A stretch of DNA of 64,000 bases from Struthidea cinerea. Lineage: Eukaryota; Chordata; Aves; Passeriformes; Corcoracidae. The notes below the pieces were generated by a model that ran no database searches, was not told the origin of the DNA, and was given only the letters and a program-made list of their open reading frames with translations. The DNA lies in assembly GCA_013397865.1 (NCBI GenBank), contig VZTI01001716.1, positions 62,001 to 126,000 on the forward strand. The letters are read 5' to 3'. The position numbers and the translations under genes were made by a program. The first letter of the stretch is position 1, and each line of letters opens with the position of its first letter. This document shows, in pieces, positions 26,284 to 39,371 of the stretch.

Positions 26284-26955
26284 GGCAGATGGTCTTATTT
26301 CAGAATAAGTTACTCTACTTACAGTTTTTTCATGCTTACACAGGATGGTTTTTAACCTGCTCTTTGTATTGGGTCTGCCCGAGACAGTTTTCCCCACAGT
26401 GGCCCTCACAGTGCTTTGCGTGGGTGGCGAGGAAGGTGCTGATAACACACCAGTTGCTCTGGCTACAGCTGGGCAGTGCTGGCACAGGATCAGCCCTGTC
26501 TCTCCAGTGTTCCCCCCTCACCAGTAGGAGGGGGGTGGCCAAAATCCTGGGAGGGGGACGCAACCAGGATAGCTGACCCAAACTGACTAAAGGGATGCTC
26601 CATACCATATGATGTCTGCTCAGATGTAAAAGGTAATAGAAAGGAGGAGGAAAGGGGGGTGCAATCATTATTTACAACATTTACCTTCTGGAGTAACCAC
26701 TTGTTGTAAAGTCAAGCTTCCCAGCAAGTGGCCGGACATCACTTGCTGATGGGAAGTATAGAATAAATCTTTTGACTTTTTTCCTTTGCTTGCCCTCACA
26801 CGACCTTCACTTTTGCTTTTGTAAGGTGCCCTTATCTAGATCTGCAAGGGTTTTTTTCCGTCTTATTTTCTCTCACCCCACCCTGCGTCCTGCTGAGGCA
26901 AGTGATAGAATGGCTGGGCGGACACCTGGCATCCAGCCAAGGTCAACCCACCACA
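26284..26955 (+). mobile_element. Older solo LTR of an avian endogenous retrovirus
   Basis: The whole segment lines up, from memory, with a common neoavian ERV LTR. Landmarks in order on the plus strand are GATAACACAC near 26,440, the GCTGACCCAAACTGAC motif near 26,572, CCATACCATATGATGTC near 26,600, a C/T-rich stretch with CTTTGCTTGCC near 26,785, and the 3' end reading GGCATCCAGCCA, GGTCAACCC and CCACA to 26,955. The 3' boundary is clear because it ends in CA at the expected place. The 5' boundary is only approximate, since the expected TG is mutated. No target-site duplication could be fixed with confidence. Divergence is clearly higher than in the LTR 1 kb upstream. No internal retroviral genes flank it. 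Confidence 0.75.
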
Positions 26956-29679
26956 GTCTTAAAAATCTGTTAACATTTGATAACAATGGGATCTGCCCAA
27001 TTGCAAATTCTATCATACAAGCTTTTGAAAATACTGCTTCCTGTTAGTGAAAGCAATGAAGCCTGAGATACATTCAGCTGAGGGTATTTCTTACTGTAAT
27101 CTGTTAAATGTTTACTTTTCTTTCAATGCAATTTGAGTAAAATTGTAAAGATTCACTGTAGCTGAAGTGAAATGATCAATATTTTTAGCCTTAAAAAGAA
27201 ATCCAAAATCTCACTGTCCTAGCTAACATTAAAAAGACAAGTTTATGGAAAAATAAAATTAGATAAAGAACAAAGTCTGAAAAATATTTTTGCAAAGAAA
27301 ATTCCAGAAGCAAATCTAGTTAATTTATTTTTAAGTCAAACCTTAAAGACAGTTAAATCTGTCTTGTATGAATATGTTTTAATCAAGTTGGCAAAAAGAT
27401 ATTGTGAAATCAAATGAATGCTGAATTTCAGGGATTATACCTGAGTGATAATCATAAGGAATGTCAAGATTTTCTGCATATATATTCAAAGCTTCAAGGA
27501 CCATGGGACTGGAAAATGAGACCAATGCAATCTTGATAAAAATAAAAAGTTCATGGGGTAAAAAAGAGCTCCTTTCTCAGTGTTTTTTTGGAGGATAATG
27601 TACTCAGTAGGTAACAATGTGCATCCCTCATTGATATGGATATCTATCAGCAATTTTTCATAAAGAATGAAGTAAGAGAATGATTAAATTGTTAATGCAC
27701 AGAAGTATTTAATGTGTATAATTGTTTAATGTTCATATTGACACATTAGTCAGTGTAATAATAATACTATATTAATTATTTCTTTAAAATTATTTCTTCA
27801 ACTGCTTTACTGGTTGACCCTACTATTTACCATGTAAAGTTTAATTGTTACAGATGATGCTCTCTTCTGCTTAGTCCTGGATTCTCTCTTCCTGTCTCTT
27901 GCAACAAAATGTTTTCATATAGCAAATTGTATCTTACAAACAGATTTAATAATTGGATCAAAACATATTCCCAATTTAAACTCATGATGGCAAAGCACTG
28001 TGCATATGTGAACAGCTGTATTCCTCACCATTTAGTCTGTGAGTGCATATAGCTATCATATTCACATAACTATTCACAGTCAATGGCTTTGAATATGCAA
28101 GTAACAGTAAACAGAATAATTTAGATTTCAGTTTTCTGAAATACAGAGAAAAAAAAATGTGAAAACTTAAAATCTGTAGGATAATAGGAGCAGATGTCTG
28201 ATAGGATGCCTTTTCTATAAATTAGATACTATATGGTATGACCAAAATTTGGGATGCTTCTCTGTTTCCACATCATATTGGAGAATTTATGGTATTTACA
28301 GTGATGAGGTATTTCCATTTATTTTTATTATGTGCCTATTCCTTAGTGCTATTCATTTTTCAGTTTAAATTAGACTAAACTGCATAGCTCCCTAGGTTAT
28401 ACTAGTCATCAGAAATCTAGTCATGAAAAATCCATTTACAATGCATTGAACTCTGCAGTAGAAACTGTATGCTGTTGTCACATGCTTTCTCAGCTGCTCT
28501 GTTAGCACAGAGAAGATAAGTTTATTTTGAAGTTTTTATTTCAGTTTTAGCTGTCTTTCCTTTAAATTCAGAAGACTTTCTGCAGACCTGAGAGTGGTAG
28601 AAACCAAGCGTGGCCCTGATTCAGGAGCTAGTGCCCATAAATATTAGTGAGACACTGCTGGCCACATTGGCCAGTGCTGTCTTATAAGAGGGAATGTCCT
28701 TGTTAATAGTGGGATGGATCAAACTGAGAACATAAGAAATTCCTAAGTAGAATACAGGAAAAGTAAAAAGAAAGTGTTTGTAAAAGAGTGAAAGAAAATG
28801 TATGAAGAGCAGAAGAGGGCCTTTTGCACAGTCTTCAACTTTCTTTTTTTTTTTTCTAAACTATCACAGCGAACTCCATTTTTCAAAGTATCATGCTGCT
28901 ACATGTATGACCACGTGAGTACTGAAGCCCTCATCCTTTGGAAACATCAGCTGAAAGACCACTCCGTGTAGGCCAGCCAATACTGAAATTAAGTTGATGT
29001 AAATTTTTGTTTGTTCACATCACAGAATCAGGACACAGTTCAGGATATTTGGTGATCTCTGATCCATGAACAACCAAGAAAAGATAGCAGGCAGCAGCCG
29101 AGGGCTGTAAGACCACACAGACCTGTCACAAGCTTGGATGGTGCTCGTGTCTGCTATCCATGACACAGATTACTCCTGTTTCCCCACTGCTTTTGGGAGA
29201 GTACACTCACTCAAGAGCAACTTAAGAACAAACTCTGTAGCTTTCCTTTTGAAGCAAGTAGTGTTTCTTGTTTTTTGCACTTTACCTTCCCTGAAAAAAA
29301 ATCTTTTTATAAATGATCCTGTTACTTTAATAGTCTCCATTTACATTCAGAATTTTCATTTTGTCAGTTATTCGATCCCATTTCAATGGTGAAATTTGTG
29401 GGCCTCACAGCTATTTTAATGTGATGCCTTTCATGCCATAATTGATGCTTTCAGAGGAATCTCAAACCCTCAACAGACATCAGCTAAAATGTTAAGAGTG
29501 CCTCAAAGTCCCTCTGGTACTATATTTTATAACCATGAAAGAAATGTCATCATTGTAAATTCTCAGCCTTTGTCTGAAAATCTTGTACCAGTTCCCTTGA
29601 GCATCAGTTCAGTTAATTAATTCAAACAATTTCCCTTCTAATCTCTAAAACATTTTCATATTTAAAACAATAAATGGAA
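26956..29679. other. Gene-free AT-rich sequence
   Basis: Only frames of about 85 codons or fewer. No repeat recognised. Confidence 0.55.
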
Positions 29680-30260
29680 CACTTAAGGGGCCCATTCGTT
29701 GCTGGTCATTAATACGCCAAGGAATTAAAGGAATTATTGCTGGCCTTCGGTGACATGAATAATTTTCATATGGTTTGGACCCATACAAGGTTAAAATTAT
29801 GACCTCTCAGTGCTCTGAGCAAATGAATATAATGAAATCCTTTGAATAGGGCTTGCTACTCCTTTGCCTTTCTTGAAACCTAATTCGATACTTAACCACA
29901 TGATTTATGCCAATTTTGGAATCATATTATTTAATGATAACTTTAAAATTAGCAATTAATTTAGCAATGGATTGATTACATTTCTCTTGAACCAGTTCAT
30001 AAGGTTAATGCAATAGGAGTCTGATGGGTCTGGTCACATTGACAGTAATTGGTTATTATGTTACATGTTAAGATAAGGAGTCAGCAGTTGAGAATCTCCA
30101 TGGGATTTGCAGGAGACAGAGCTGTATGTTTGCAAACCTCTTTTCCTCCCTTCAGACACTTGTTTTAAATTCATAACAGAATTATTTTTGACCTTCAGGG
30201 TGATGTTTCATAAGGCTTATTTCTAATGTACAATACCTGATTATAGCAACCCAGCAAAAT
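29680..30260. promoter_or_regulatory. Candidate conserved noncoding element (enhancer-like)
   Basis: The block has no frame, repeat or low complexity, and looks unlike its neighbours. It has many TAAT/ATTA homeodomain core sites (TCATTAATACGCC near 29,707, GGAATTAAAGGAATTATT near 29,720, GCAATTAATTTAGC near 29,952) and isolated CpGs in otherwise CpG-poor DNA (ATTCGTT, TACGCC, TTCGGTG, AATTCGATAC). This texture is typical of deeply conserved vertebrate developmental enhancers. Conservation cannot be seen in one sequence, so this is inference. Confidence 0.35.
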
Positions 30261-33200
30261 AATTCTCTCATAGGAAGATCAACAAAGCCACTACAGTCCC
30301 TTTATTGCTCGAGTGTAGTATTTCAGTGCAACTGTCAAAATAACACGCTGTCACCATAGAAAGCTATCAGTTTCTTGACACTATCTGACGTTCAGATTAA
30401 AAAGCTTCTACTGAAGTCCAAAATATATATTAATAACTTTTGTCATTATTTAATAGAATTTTTTTCTATAATTTAGAATTTTGTTATTCATAGTTATAAA
30501 ATCCTGATTAAATAACTTGTGACAGATAAGTTGCACTGATCAGCTTCTATCAAAGACTAAACTAAAGGACACAGGATGAATGAAGTATTTGTGTGCTTAT
30601 TATCTCATATTATGAATAACATACCAATTGATAATTTTGTGTTAAGTGACAGCACATAGTTTAACCTATGTTTTCTAGGTTACAAAATATTGAGAGGATA
30701 ATAGATAAGGATAATACAGTTGAATCAAATGTATTACCTAAGACTCTTTTCATTTAGTTTCCCTTTGAAGCGAAATCATTAGAAAGCTTTTACAGTTTAT
30801 GAATTGATTTACCACACTCATTGAGATTCTTAGGGAACTCTTTAAAGATATAACAGCTTACAAGTATGCATGAAAGAAAACTGTATGCAGAGTACACATT
30901 CATATCTTAATGGTTGTATGAGCCTAGTTTATCACATCTAAACTTTTATAATCCCAAAGAAAAAATTAAGAATTCCACTTCCTAATTCTTGAAATATTCA
31001 AGATAAACTGTTTGAGTTATTGCAAAATGGAAAAATATGGAAATCCTGGTTCAAAGACTGTGGATTAAAAGATATTTCTGAAAAGGAATGACACTAAACA
31101 CACTGTCACGAGGGACAAGCCCCTAAATCTGCAGTCAGGTCAACAGAAATTAAGGGAAAGGATATATGAAAGTATTACATGTCATATCTCGAAGTACATC
31201 TTCTGAAGGTCATGTTTTCATGAATTAGATTAGGCACTGTCAGTTACTTCTGTTTCTGAGGCATAGCATCAGTCACATTCTGTTAGACAATGTGCCACAA
31301 AATGGCTTGACATGATGCACAGGAATACACGGCACTTCAACCAGGAAATTTAGAAATAGTATTTGAGCATTTTCCACTTGTCTGGGTGACCAAACACCTA
31401 AACATGACTGCCAGTCTGTACCTAAAGGTGGTCCCAAGTCTTCCAATGTTGAGAGTACAGGAAATTTGGTCTGATTTTTACTGTCAGAGATATGTAAGGA
31501 AAGTTGTATGCTGTCTGCTTTGGAACAGTGCTTTTCTGTAAGCCACAGCCAGGCCCCATTCTAGCATCCAATTACACCATGAAATTTCAAATATATTTAA
31601 TATTAGTGGTTTAGGTACCTATTTGGACTTTTTCTCTTCTCCTTTTCTATTTAAGTTCTTCTGTGACTGAATACTGAGTACTGGTGGGCATGTGTAGGAG
31701 TGGGTAGGGGAATTTTAATTTCCCTGGAATAGATATTGCATCACAGTTGAGGCAAAAGCCACAGTTCAGTTCTTCCAGAAATATTCCCAAGAGGATCTGA
31801 ACTTCACTGCTTGCTCCTATCATGAGCACCTGGCATGAAATGAATGAACGTAATATTGCAGTGAAAACACCAAGGAAAAAAAATCATCTGCCATGAAAAA
31901 ATTCAAACTAGAATGGGATCACGTACCAATTTAAAGTACTTTTCTCAGGCACGTGTTTAGAATCATAAACACAAATGTAGAGTATGACTTGCCTGAACAT
32001 GACTTATTACCCAATAAAGGAATGCAAATTAAAAAGTTCTATTATATAAAATATATAGTTCATAAACTATATAGATAAATTTTCATACTATTTCTGTTAC
32101 TAAGACCAATGAGAAAAATATTTAAGCACTTTAAAAAAATTTACCACCATTTTAAGTAAAATTACACTCATATTTTGACACTTATTTATTGAGGCTTGAC
32201 AGCATGACAAGACACTTCCAGCCTCTTGACTTCATGTCTGAAAATCCTAGCAGCACTGAGCAAAAAGAAAACAGATTAAAAGGCCTATCTTAAGGAAAAA
32301 AAGAGGCTTCAATAACTTACCTTAAAGTATGCTATCGCTTTTCCTTAGATCAGGATTTTATTCTAAGTGCATAGATCTCTCACCATGCTCCAGAATATTA
32401 ATACTCTTGGGAAAGTAAATGTATTCTCATCCTCAGATCTTGTAATCCCTACAGTATTACATTTTATTTCCTGGCTTATTGCACATGCTTTTCTGTAAAG
32501 GCATAAAGCAGAATTTGCAACCTCAGATGATATTTGCTGATCCAGAGGGTTGAAGCCAAAATATGGCAAAAAAAAAGGAACTACTGCTTCTTCTCAGCAG
32601 TGTTTCAAAGGAATCTGCCATCATTAAGTCTCTGAGACTACAGATAACTGATGATCACAAATATTTTCCTTTCTCTTTCTCTGCCTCTCCTCTTATTTAC
32701 TGGATATTAATTTTTGGGATTTTTAAAACTGTAGTATTTCTAAGACCGATGTGAATGTTAATGTCCCTGAGTTGTCCTAGACTTTCAAATGACACTGAAT
32801 ATAGAATATCTGGGCTAAATACCATAAAAAATACCAAAATGTCCAGACTATTAAACAGAAGACATCCTTTCAAAGGGAGAGTAAAAATCCCTATTACAGG
32901 ATAATTTATTTTGCACTGGACAACGTGCACAAGAATACAGAAAAAATTCTGAGCTGGGACAATAGATAGAGGCACTATTGTAGTGCTCTCAAGTACCAAT
33001 ACGCCAGTGATGAACAAATTCTGCCAAATTTTTAAAAGGATAAATTGCATCTTCGTAGCTACTCCCAGGATGAATTTGAGGTTATATATTTTCATGCGGT
33101 AAATTAGAGTCAATCCATTTAGGCAAAGTCTTAAAACTATTTTTTTGTTCCATTAGTGTATGAAGAGAGGGCAAATCATCAGCTTTTGTACTCACCAATC

Positions 33201-36200
33201 CAGTTTCTTTCACTCTGTTTTGTTTGCTGTCTTTACCAGTTCCTGTGAAGCTTTCTGCATAACAAGCACTCAGTCATACACAATCTTCCTGTATTCCCAT
33301 GACATTTCAAAATTAACCTTCTGCAAGACACTTGTCTAATTTTAAAGAAGATTGTCAGTTTCTGTTGAGGTAAAATGGATAAAAGTAAAATGCATGTTTA
33401 TGCACTTAGATTGAAAACCAACACCATAATTCCATAGGGAGATTTAACAGACAGCAAACTGATAGGGATAAGAGAAATAGGAGCAACCTATGCACTGAAG
33501 TGCTGCTTTAGCTCATCAGGAGATATATGGCTCAGCCTGGCTAAGAGTTTAGCAATGGATACCAGAAGCAGCTATCTGTCCTGCTGCAGCTGAAAAGTTA
33601 GGTCAGTAATGCTGCTATAGCATCAGTCAGTAGACCACAGAGGAGATGAGAAAAAGAGAAGATCACTTGCAAAGAGAAGATCAGAGTCATCAAAGGGATT
33701 TCGGCTCTGAAATCAAACGCAGTCATCAGCTGTCTTGCCTGTATGACCCCATAACTGCATAGCTGTCCTTTCTCCAGCTCCTTTTTAACTGTGCTCCAAC
33801 AAAGAAAGCTGTTCTATAGCTGAGTACTCACACGGGTGAGAGATGGGGTCACTTAAAATCTTTTGGATTGACCCTATTTGGAGCAGTGGGCTGAAACTGT
33901 GTCTTCTGCTTTCCTAAAGAATCAGACAGCTACCAGGATGCCCAAGATATCCCTGGACTAATTTTCTGTTTCTTTACTGTTAATTTTCTGGGGTTTATTT
34001 ACTTTTTTTTTTTTTTAAGTTAATTGAAGTGGGAGTGAAGCCAGACTCATGTGTTTACACTAGCCACCCTGGTCCCTGTCACTGTGATTTTTGAATGACC
34101 CAACAAGCTTTATATCTTTCAAGCAGAAAAGCAAGATGTGTTGTGACATAACTGTGAATAAAAACCTGAGATACGTACTTTATTACTGTCTAATTACTAA
34201 TTCTGTTTGGAGAAATCCTTTTGTGTGCTTTTTATTAGTTCCTGTTGCTTTGCAAGAGAACCCACATCGCTTTTCAGTGAGAACCCCCATTGTGCCTCAT
34301 GTTATTATTACTTTGTCAACAGTACCAAAGATTTCTTGCATAATGCAAACAAAGGAGGAAGGAACTATTATTTACAATCAGCAACTCTGAATGTGCTTTT
34401 ACAGGACAACAGAAAAACAATTTTTGGCCTGAGGTCTTTCGTCCATAAGTGTCAACCTCTACTGTCCAACTGAGGAGATTTTGTTTTTAGCAATAGTTCC
34501 AAACATCTTTTTACTGTGAAACTGTTTACTCAATTTATGTGTAAGAAATTGAGCATTTCTTCTTTAGTAAACATGTGCCCTCCCTCATGGTCTCCTTTTC
34601 TGTTTTATTACATTGACTATTGTTGAATAGCTCTTTAATGTGCCCAGTATTCCTGATAGCAACTAGCAAATACCCAGGTCTAAATGATAAAGGAGAAAGA
34701 ATACTTATCCTCACCCTTGGAACTTCAGCAACACTCTCCCTTCTTATTCGGCATCTCTAATTTCTGGCATTTCTTCAATTTCCTACTTATTATTAAAAGT
34801 CTGCTGCATGCATAAATTTTGCTATCACAAAAAAAACCCTGTATATAGGAGCTTTGCACCTGGATTACAGCTATTTTTTTCAACATTAGAATCATAATTA
34901 ATATTATTTAATACCATTGTTAGTTTTCTTTGCTATACTTCTACTTCAGCGTGCTCTAGTGTCTAAACTCTCTAAGTCCAATACCTGTTTACCAAATTAT
35001 CTACATACTCATTTACATTGTGTCTTAGATACTGCATTCATGGTTTCTTTTCACTTGTATTGCCCCTAGCACAAAAGGCCTTTTTTGGTCCAGAAATGGT
35101 TTTTAGTCATTTCAGGGATTTTTGTGTGAGTCCTTCACTCACATTGCAAATATTTTCTTTCAGACATCCAGCAGTAGTACTGTGATATTATTTTGCTAAT
35201 ATGCAAAGGGCAGTATATTATTCCATTTCCTTAATCTAAGACTCAGACATCTAGCTGCAATGAAGTCATTATAGTTACTTAGTTCCCTCATTCCTTCACT
35301 TCCTTCCTTCAAAGATTCAGCTTGTGGTCAGTTGTTCTCCTGAGTCCACTATGCACTTTTTAAATTTATTTCACCACTTTTTTAATAGAACAAAATGGGC
35401 TTTGTAAATAGCAAGGTTTAATTACGGTATATTTATTTCTTTATTCTTTTTCCTACCTCTTTGTTTTAACATTTCACTGCCTTACATCATTTTCCACCTC
35501 TGTATCATTTTATGTAGTGGTTCATTGTATCTCTCTGCTAGGACTTTCCCTTTAGAACAAAGATTCCTCACAGGCATCTCTACAACATCATTAGGATTCT
35601 TTTGTCTTCAGTGATTACATCTGCCATTCCAGTTTCTGTAGCTTTTCTTACAATATAGAAAGCACTTTACGCTAATTCTTGTGTTTCCTTCTGCATCCAT
35701 AAATAGAAAATACATATACATTTCTTATGAAACGGTCTTACATTTTTCAATAGCAAACTTAAATAGCTCCAGTGTTTTTCTGCATATTAGAAAGTGAGTA
35801 AGATAACAGTTTGACAAGCCAAGATCTCCTGTAGTTTTAGTCTACAACTCACTGTTAGATCATGTAGACATTATTCATGGAACAAAACTTGAAGGGGACT
35901 CCTGCTTGTCTGGATGCATATCTTGATGGAGAAGTTGTGGGTTGCCATTAAGATATTCATATCCCACCATATATCTCTGCAAGAGATTAAATTCTCTAAT
36001 CCCTAACTATAACATTAAGTAGCTTAGTCACAGAAGTACACAGAAAAACACGAATTTTATACCATCCCACCTACTGTAATATACTGTCGTCAGTAAAGTC
36101 CTCCTTTCACTTCTCATTGACCAGCATTTATGGATTTCTCTTCAGGTTGCACTTTTTTGTGAATTCCCCTTTCAGAGAAATACCTCCTTCAAGGCACCCT

Positions 36201-38084
36201 GCAGGTACTTTTTGCAGAAAAGCACATTGCAGTCCGACATCAGAACACTTCTGTGTGTTTACCCCACAATCACTCTTCTTGATGTGCTGTATGATGGGCC
36301 ATGCCATAATTTCTATCCAGGCACAAACTCTCTGGAAGAGAGAAAAGGCTAAAATTATCCTTCCTGTAGAGAATATTATGAACAGGCATGTCAAAGGGTC
36401 ACATATCATAAAATATTCTCATTATCTGTTCTACGTAAACCCACTCTATCTGTATAACACTGAAGCATAATAGTGTGAATTCTTAAGGAGATAAATGATG
36501 TCAAACTTTATGTTTCCCTCAAGAAAATAAATGATACTACATCTTTCTTTGCCTAAGGGAATTTTGGATAAATCAGAGAAATTAAGAGAAGGATTGGAGA
36601 ATTTAGTGACAAGGGAATGCAAAATGTTTACTATTTTTTAATTTATTAATATAATTCTTGTTATTGTTATTTATTATTGGTTTTATTTATTTATTTATTT
36701 AAAATTATTTGGCTGAACGTGTATATTTTATGACAGTATGGTTCAGTCTTCAAAGAAGCATTTTTACTTACTGATTCCTCTAAGGCTACTCATTTATTCA
36801 AGTTAAAATGAGAACAGCTCAAAATATTTCTATCATCTAAGTAACTGCAAAAGGAGTTTGCACTTTCACAAGGATTAACTACCAGTTCTCCAGTAACATT
36901 TATTTACTTTTCTTTGGGGAGCCTTTAAAATTGACCCTTCTATCATAAAGCAAAATAATAGATATGAGAAATAACAAGCTTTATGATGGCATGACAACAA
37001 TGCATTCAACATTCTGTGAACATATTTGTTTCTTCCAATGTTGTAATTCCATCAATTTACTTATTAACGGGGATCAGGATCCATTAGATTTGAAGGAAAA
37101 GGGGGAAAATGGAGGGCAAATGATAACTACTGGAGTATGTCTGTACTTGTGAATCAGGCTACATAATATACATTTGTAAATATAATTTTAGATACAGTTG
37201 TTTTACACATAAAAAGCATCTGACATATCTGAGAGTTGAGCTCAAGATTACATGGCAAATGTAGCTCTTGGCAAAGTACAAAGTGAAATGCTAACGACAC
37301 GTATAGAGTAAGGTGAGATAACTCTGGTCTGAGATACGTGCTGCAATTTAATTTAAGTGATGATTCATCTTTAAAGAACAAGGGCAATGGCCAGCTCTAG
37401 AACCTCAATCTTTACAGTAACTATAAATCAGTGTATGTACAGAGATACTGACACGCTTCCTTTTATGTTTAACTGAAAATAAACGTAATATCTTATATAT
37501 GGCAAAGCAGAACACCAGTAGAGATTTACTTTTTACCTAGAACTGTTGCAAAGGAGGTCTGTCATCTATAATGAAACTATTGTATTGAAAATCAAGCACT
37601 GAAGACTTCTGGATAATTGGATCTGAAGAGTACACTGAAGTGATTTGAGAGGACAGTGTCATATTTTTATGGTTTAACCATTCTCTACATGTGCAATTGT
37701 AATACTGTTAAATTTCCTCTACCATCATGATCAAATTAAATGGCAGAAAACCACGGTCAAGATGTGTTTTTCTGAGGACCAGGAACAAGTAACCATTCTG
37801 CACTCATTCTTTCAACTTTAAAGAACTGACTCAACCATGATAGATTACTTCAGCCATCAAAATTCGCTAAATTTTTCAGACTTTCTGTCTGAAACCAAGG
37901 ATTTTGTTTAAGTATGACATCCTACTCAATACCAGATAGGAAATAAGATTAAAATTCTATTTGTGAAAGTCTAGTGTGGAGACACAAGTTTTTTGTATAG
38001 CGCCAGCATACGGGCATAAAAATGTGCAGAAATATCTTTTTATAAATGCACTGGACACAACTTACTGCATTTTTGAAACTATAG
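30261..38084. other. Gene-free AT-rich sequence
   Basis: The largest frames (138 codons minus at 32,697-33,113; 99 and 88 codons plus at 34,091-34,473; 117 plus at 36,117-36,470) show no domain, no plausible splice structure and AT-driven composition. The plus strand is noticeably T-rich from about 34,480 to 35,760. Confidence 0.55.
36682..36700 (+). repeat. (TTTA)n microsatellite
   Basis: About five TTTA units within an AT-rich stretch that also holds TTATTGTTATTTATTATTGG. Confidence 0.85.
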
Positions 38085-38394
38085 ATAGGGCAGTTGCCCA
38101 TTACCGTGCCCTGGCCATTATGCTACTGCACCAGGTCCTGCTATATGACTTCTCCTTCCTACCCCACCATGGTCTGGGATCTGCTGCTTTCCCACCCTGT
38201 TCATGTAGCCTTGTGGAGTGGTTGGGTATCTGGGGCCCCTGGTACCACCAGCACCAGCCCCGAGTCCAGGATGGGTGCCCGGGTTCCATGTCCACCCCTG
38301 CTGGACTGCCCTCAGTCCACCACAACAGGCCTCTATAGCACATGGCACAGACCCTCAGCACTCGGGTATGGCAGCCGGCCCTCATGAATTTGTC
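38085..38394. other. GC-rich segment of unknown origin beside CR1
   Basis: Roughly 300 bases with far more G+C than the surroundings, rich in CCACC, CCAGC and CCCTG words. Open frames exist on both strands at once (for example 37,976-38,338 and 38,094-38,387 on plus, 38,101-38,385 on minus). That is what high GC alone produces by lowering stop frequency. No domain, start context or splice signal stands out. It could be an unrecognised repeat, an old retrocopy or a former CpG island. I do not recognise it. Confidence 0.5.
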
Positions 38395-38625
38395 TGGGGC
38401 ACAAGTCTAATGAGGAGCTCGTGAAGGTACTGGGATGGTATAGTCTGAAGAAATGAAGGCTGAGGAGAGATGTTCTTTCTCTCTACAACTAACTGACTGG
38501 AGGTTGTGGCAAGGTGGGGGTCAGTTTCTTCTCCCAGGCAACTAGCAGTAGAACAAGGGGAAATGGCCTCAATTTTTACAGGGGGAGGTTCAGGTTGGAT
38601 ATTTAAAATAATTTTTAATCTTTTT
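38395..38625 (+). mobile_element. CR1 LINE 3'-region fragment
   Basis: About 230 bases match the terminal part of CR1 elements from memory: GGGCACAAGTCTAATGAGG, then GTCTGAAGAAATGAAGGCTG, TCTCTACAACTAACTGACTG, GAGGTTGTGGCAAGGTGGGG, GTCAGTTTCTTCTCCCAGG and GGAAATGGCCTCAATTTTTA, with GGTTGGATATTTAAAA last. The match stops near 38,625, before the usual CR1 3' terminus with its short ATTCTATG-like repeats, so the copy is truncated at both ends. It directly abuts a GC-rich segment that does not look like CR1. Confidence 0.75.
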
Positions 38626-39371
38626 CCAGTCTCTGCTAAACAGTCTTGTTATGCATCAAGGTTACAAGTCTTTTCCACAGATAATCTGTGGAGGATTTCT
38701 TAGTACCTGCATTTGTCAGCCAGATGCCAGCTAGTCACTAGATTCTAAGGAAGTTTGCTTTTGTTAGTAAATCAGTTATTAAATCCTCTTGAGACTTTTG
38801 AGCGGAATCCACCCAAAAATATTTAGCTTTTATAATGTCATTTTTGGCAGAGTCACCTCAATTTCAGACAGGTTCTTCTATAAAGCTCTCACTAAAAATA
38901 TCTCTGGTAAGGGAACATACATCATACCCAAGGTACCTTTCAAGTAACTACCATCAGTAAGCTAAGGAAATTCATTCTAAAATGTTTCTTTGCACCACAG
39001 TGCATAATACCATGAAAATATGTCCCTGAAGAAAACAGGTATGGCTCCTACATTATGGAACATATTCTTAGAAATATCCCTCTGAAACACCAGAAATAAT
39101 TGCTTACATTATCAAATCCACAAATCTAGACATTTTAGGTAATTAACGTCTGGGGAAAAAAAATACTTTAGGCAACAGTGTCAGTGTTTTTTTCCAGTAA
39201 AAAGTAGTTCAGTTGAAGCTGCACAGAAGAACCTACAGGAAAACTTTTGGAAGCTGTAAACAATTTCTCAATTTAGATCATAAAGATGGAAATTCAAAAT
39301 CTTTTTACATCTATCAAAAAAGCTTAAAGGAAGCTAAAGTTATGATTTCCACACCAGGTTGCTTCTAAACC
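38626..39371. other. Spacer between CR1 fragment and solo LTR
   Basis: AT-rich sequence with nothing recognised. Confidence 0.5.

Noticed and set aside
26284..26955. Minus orientation for the second LTR, based on its GGTCAACCC end
   Set aside because: The order of the other landmarks (GATAACACAC, then the GACCCAAACTGAC motif, then the CT-rich part) fits a plus-strand LTR whose 3' end carries that phrase.
24547..26955. A single provirus bounded by two LTRs
   Set aside because: The LTRs differ in sequence, the left one has its own duplication on both sides, and no gag, pol or env lies between.
26292..26961. Hexamer GTCTTA at 26,292-26,297 and 26,956-26,961 as target-site duplication of the second LTR
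   Set aside because: Alignment with related LTRs suggests that the left copy lies inside the element, and the sequence after it does not begin TG. The match is probably chance.
32697..33113. 138-codon minus-strand frame
   Set aside because: Hydrophobic, I/L/F/V-rich composition from AT-rich DNA; no recognisable protein.
38094..38424. Several overlapping frames on both strands
   Set aside because: High GC lowers stop frequency in every frame; no frame is preferred and no domain is seen.
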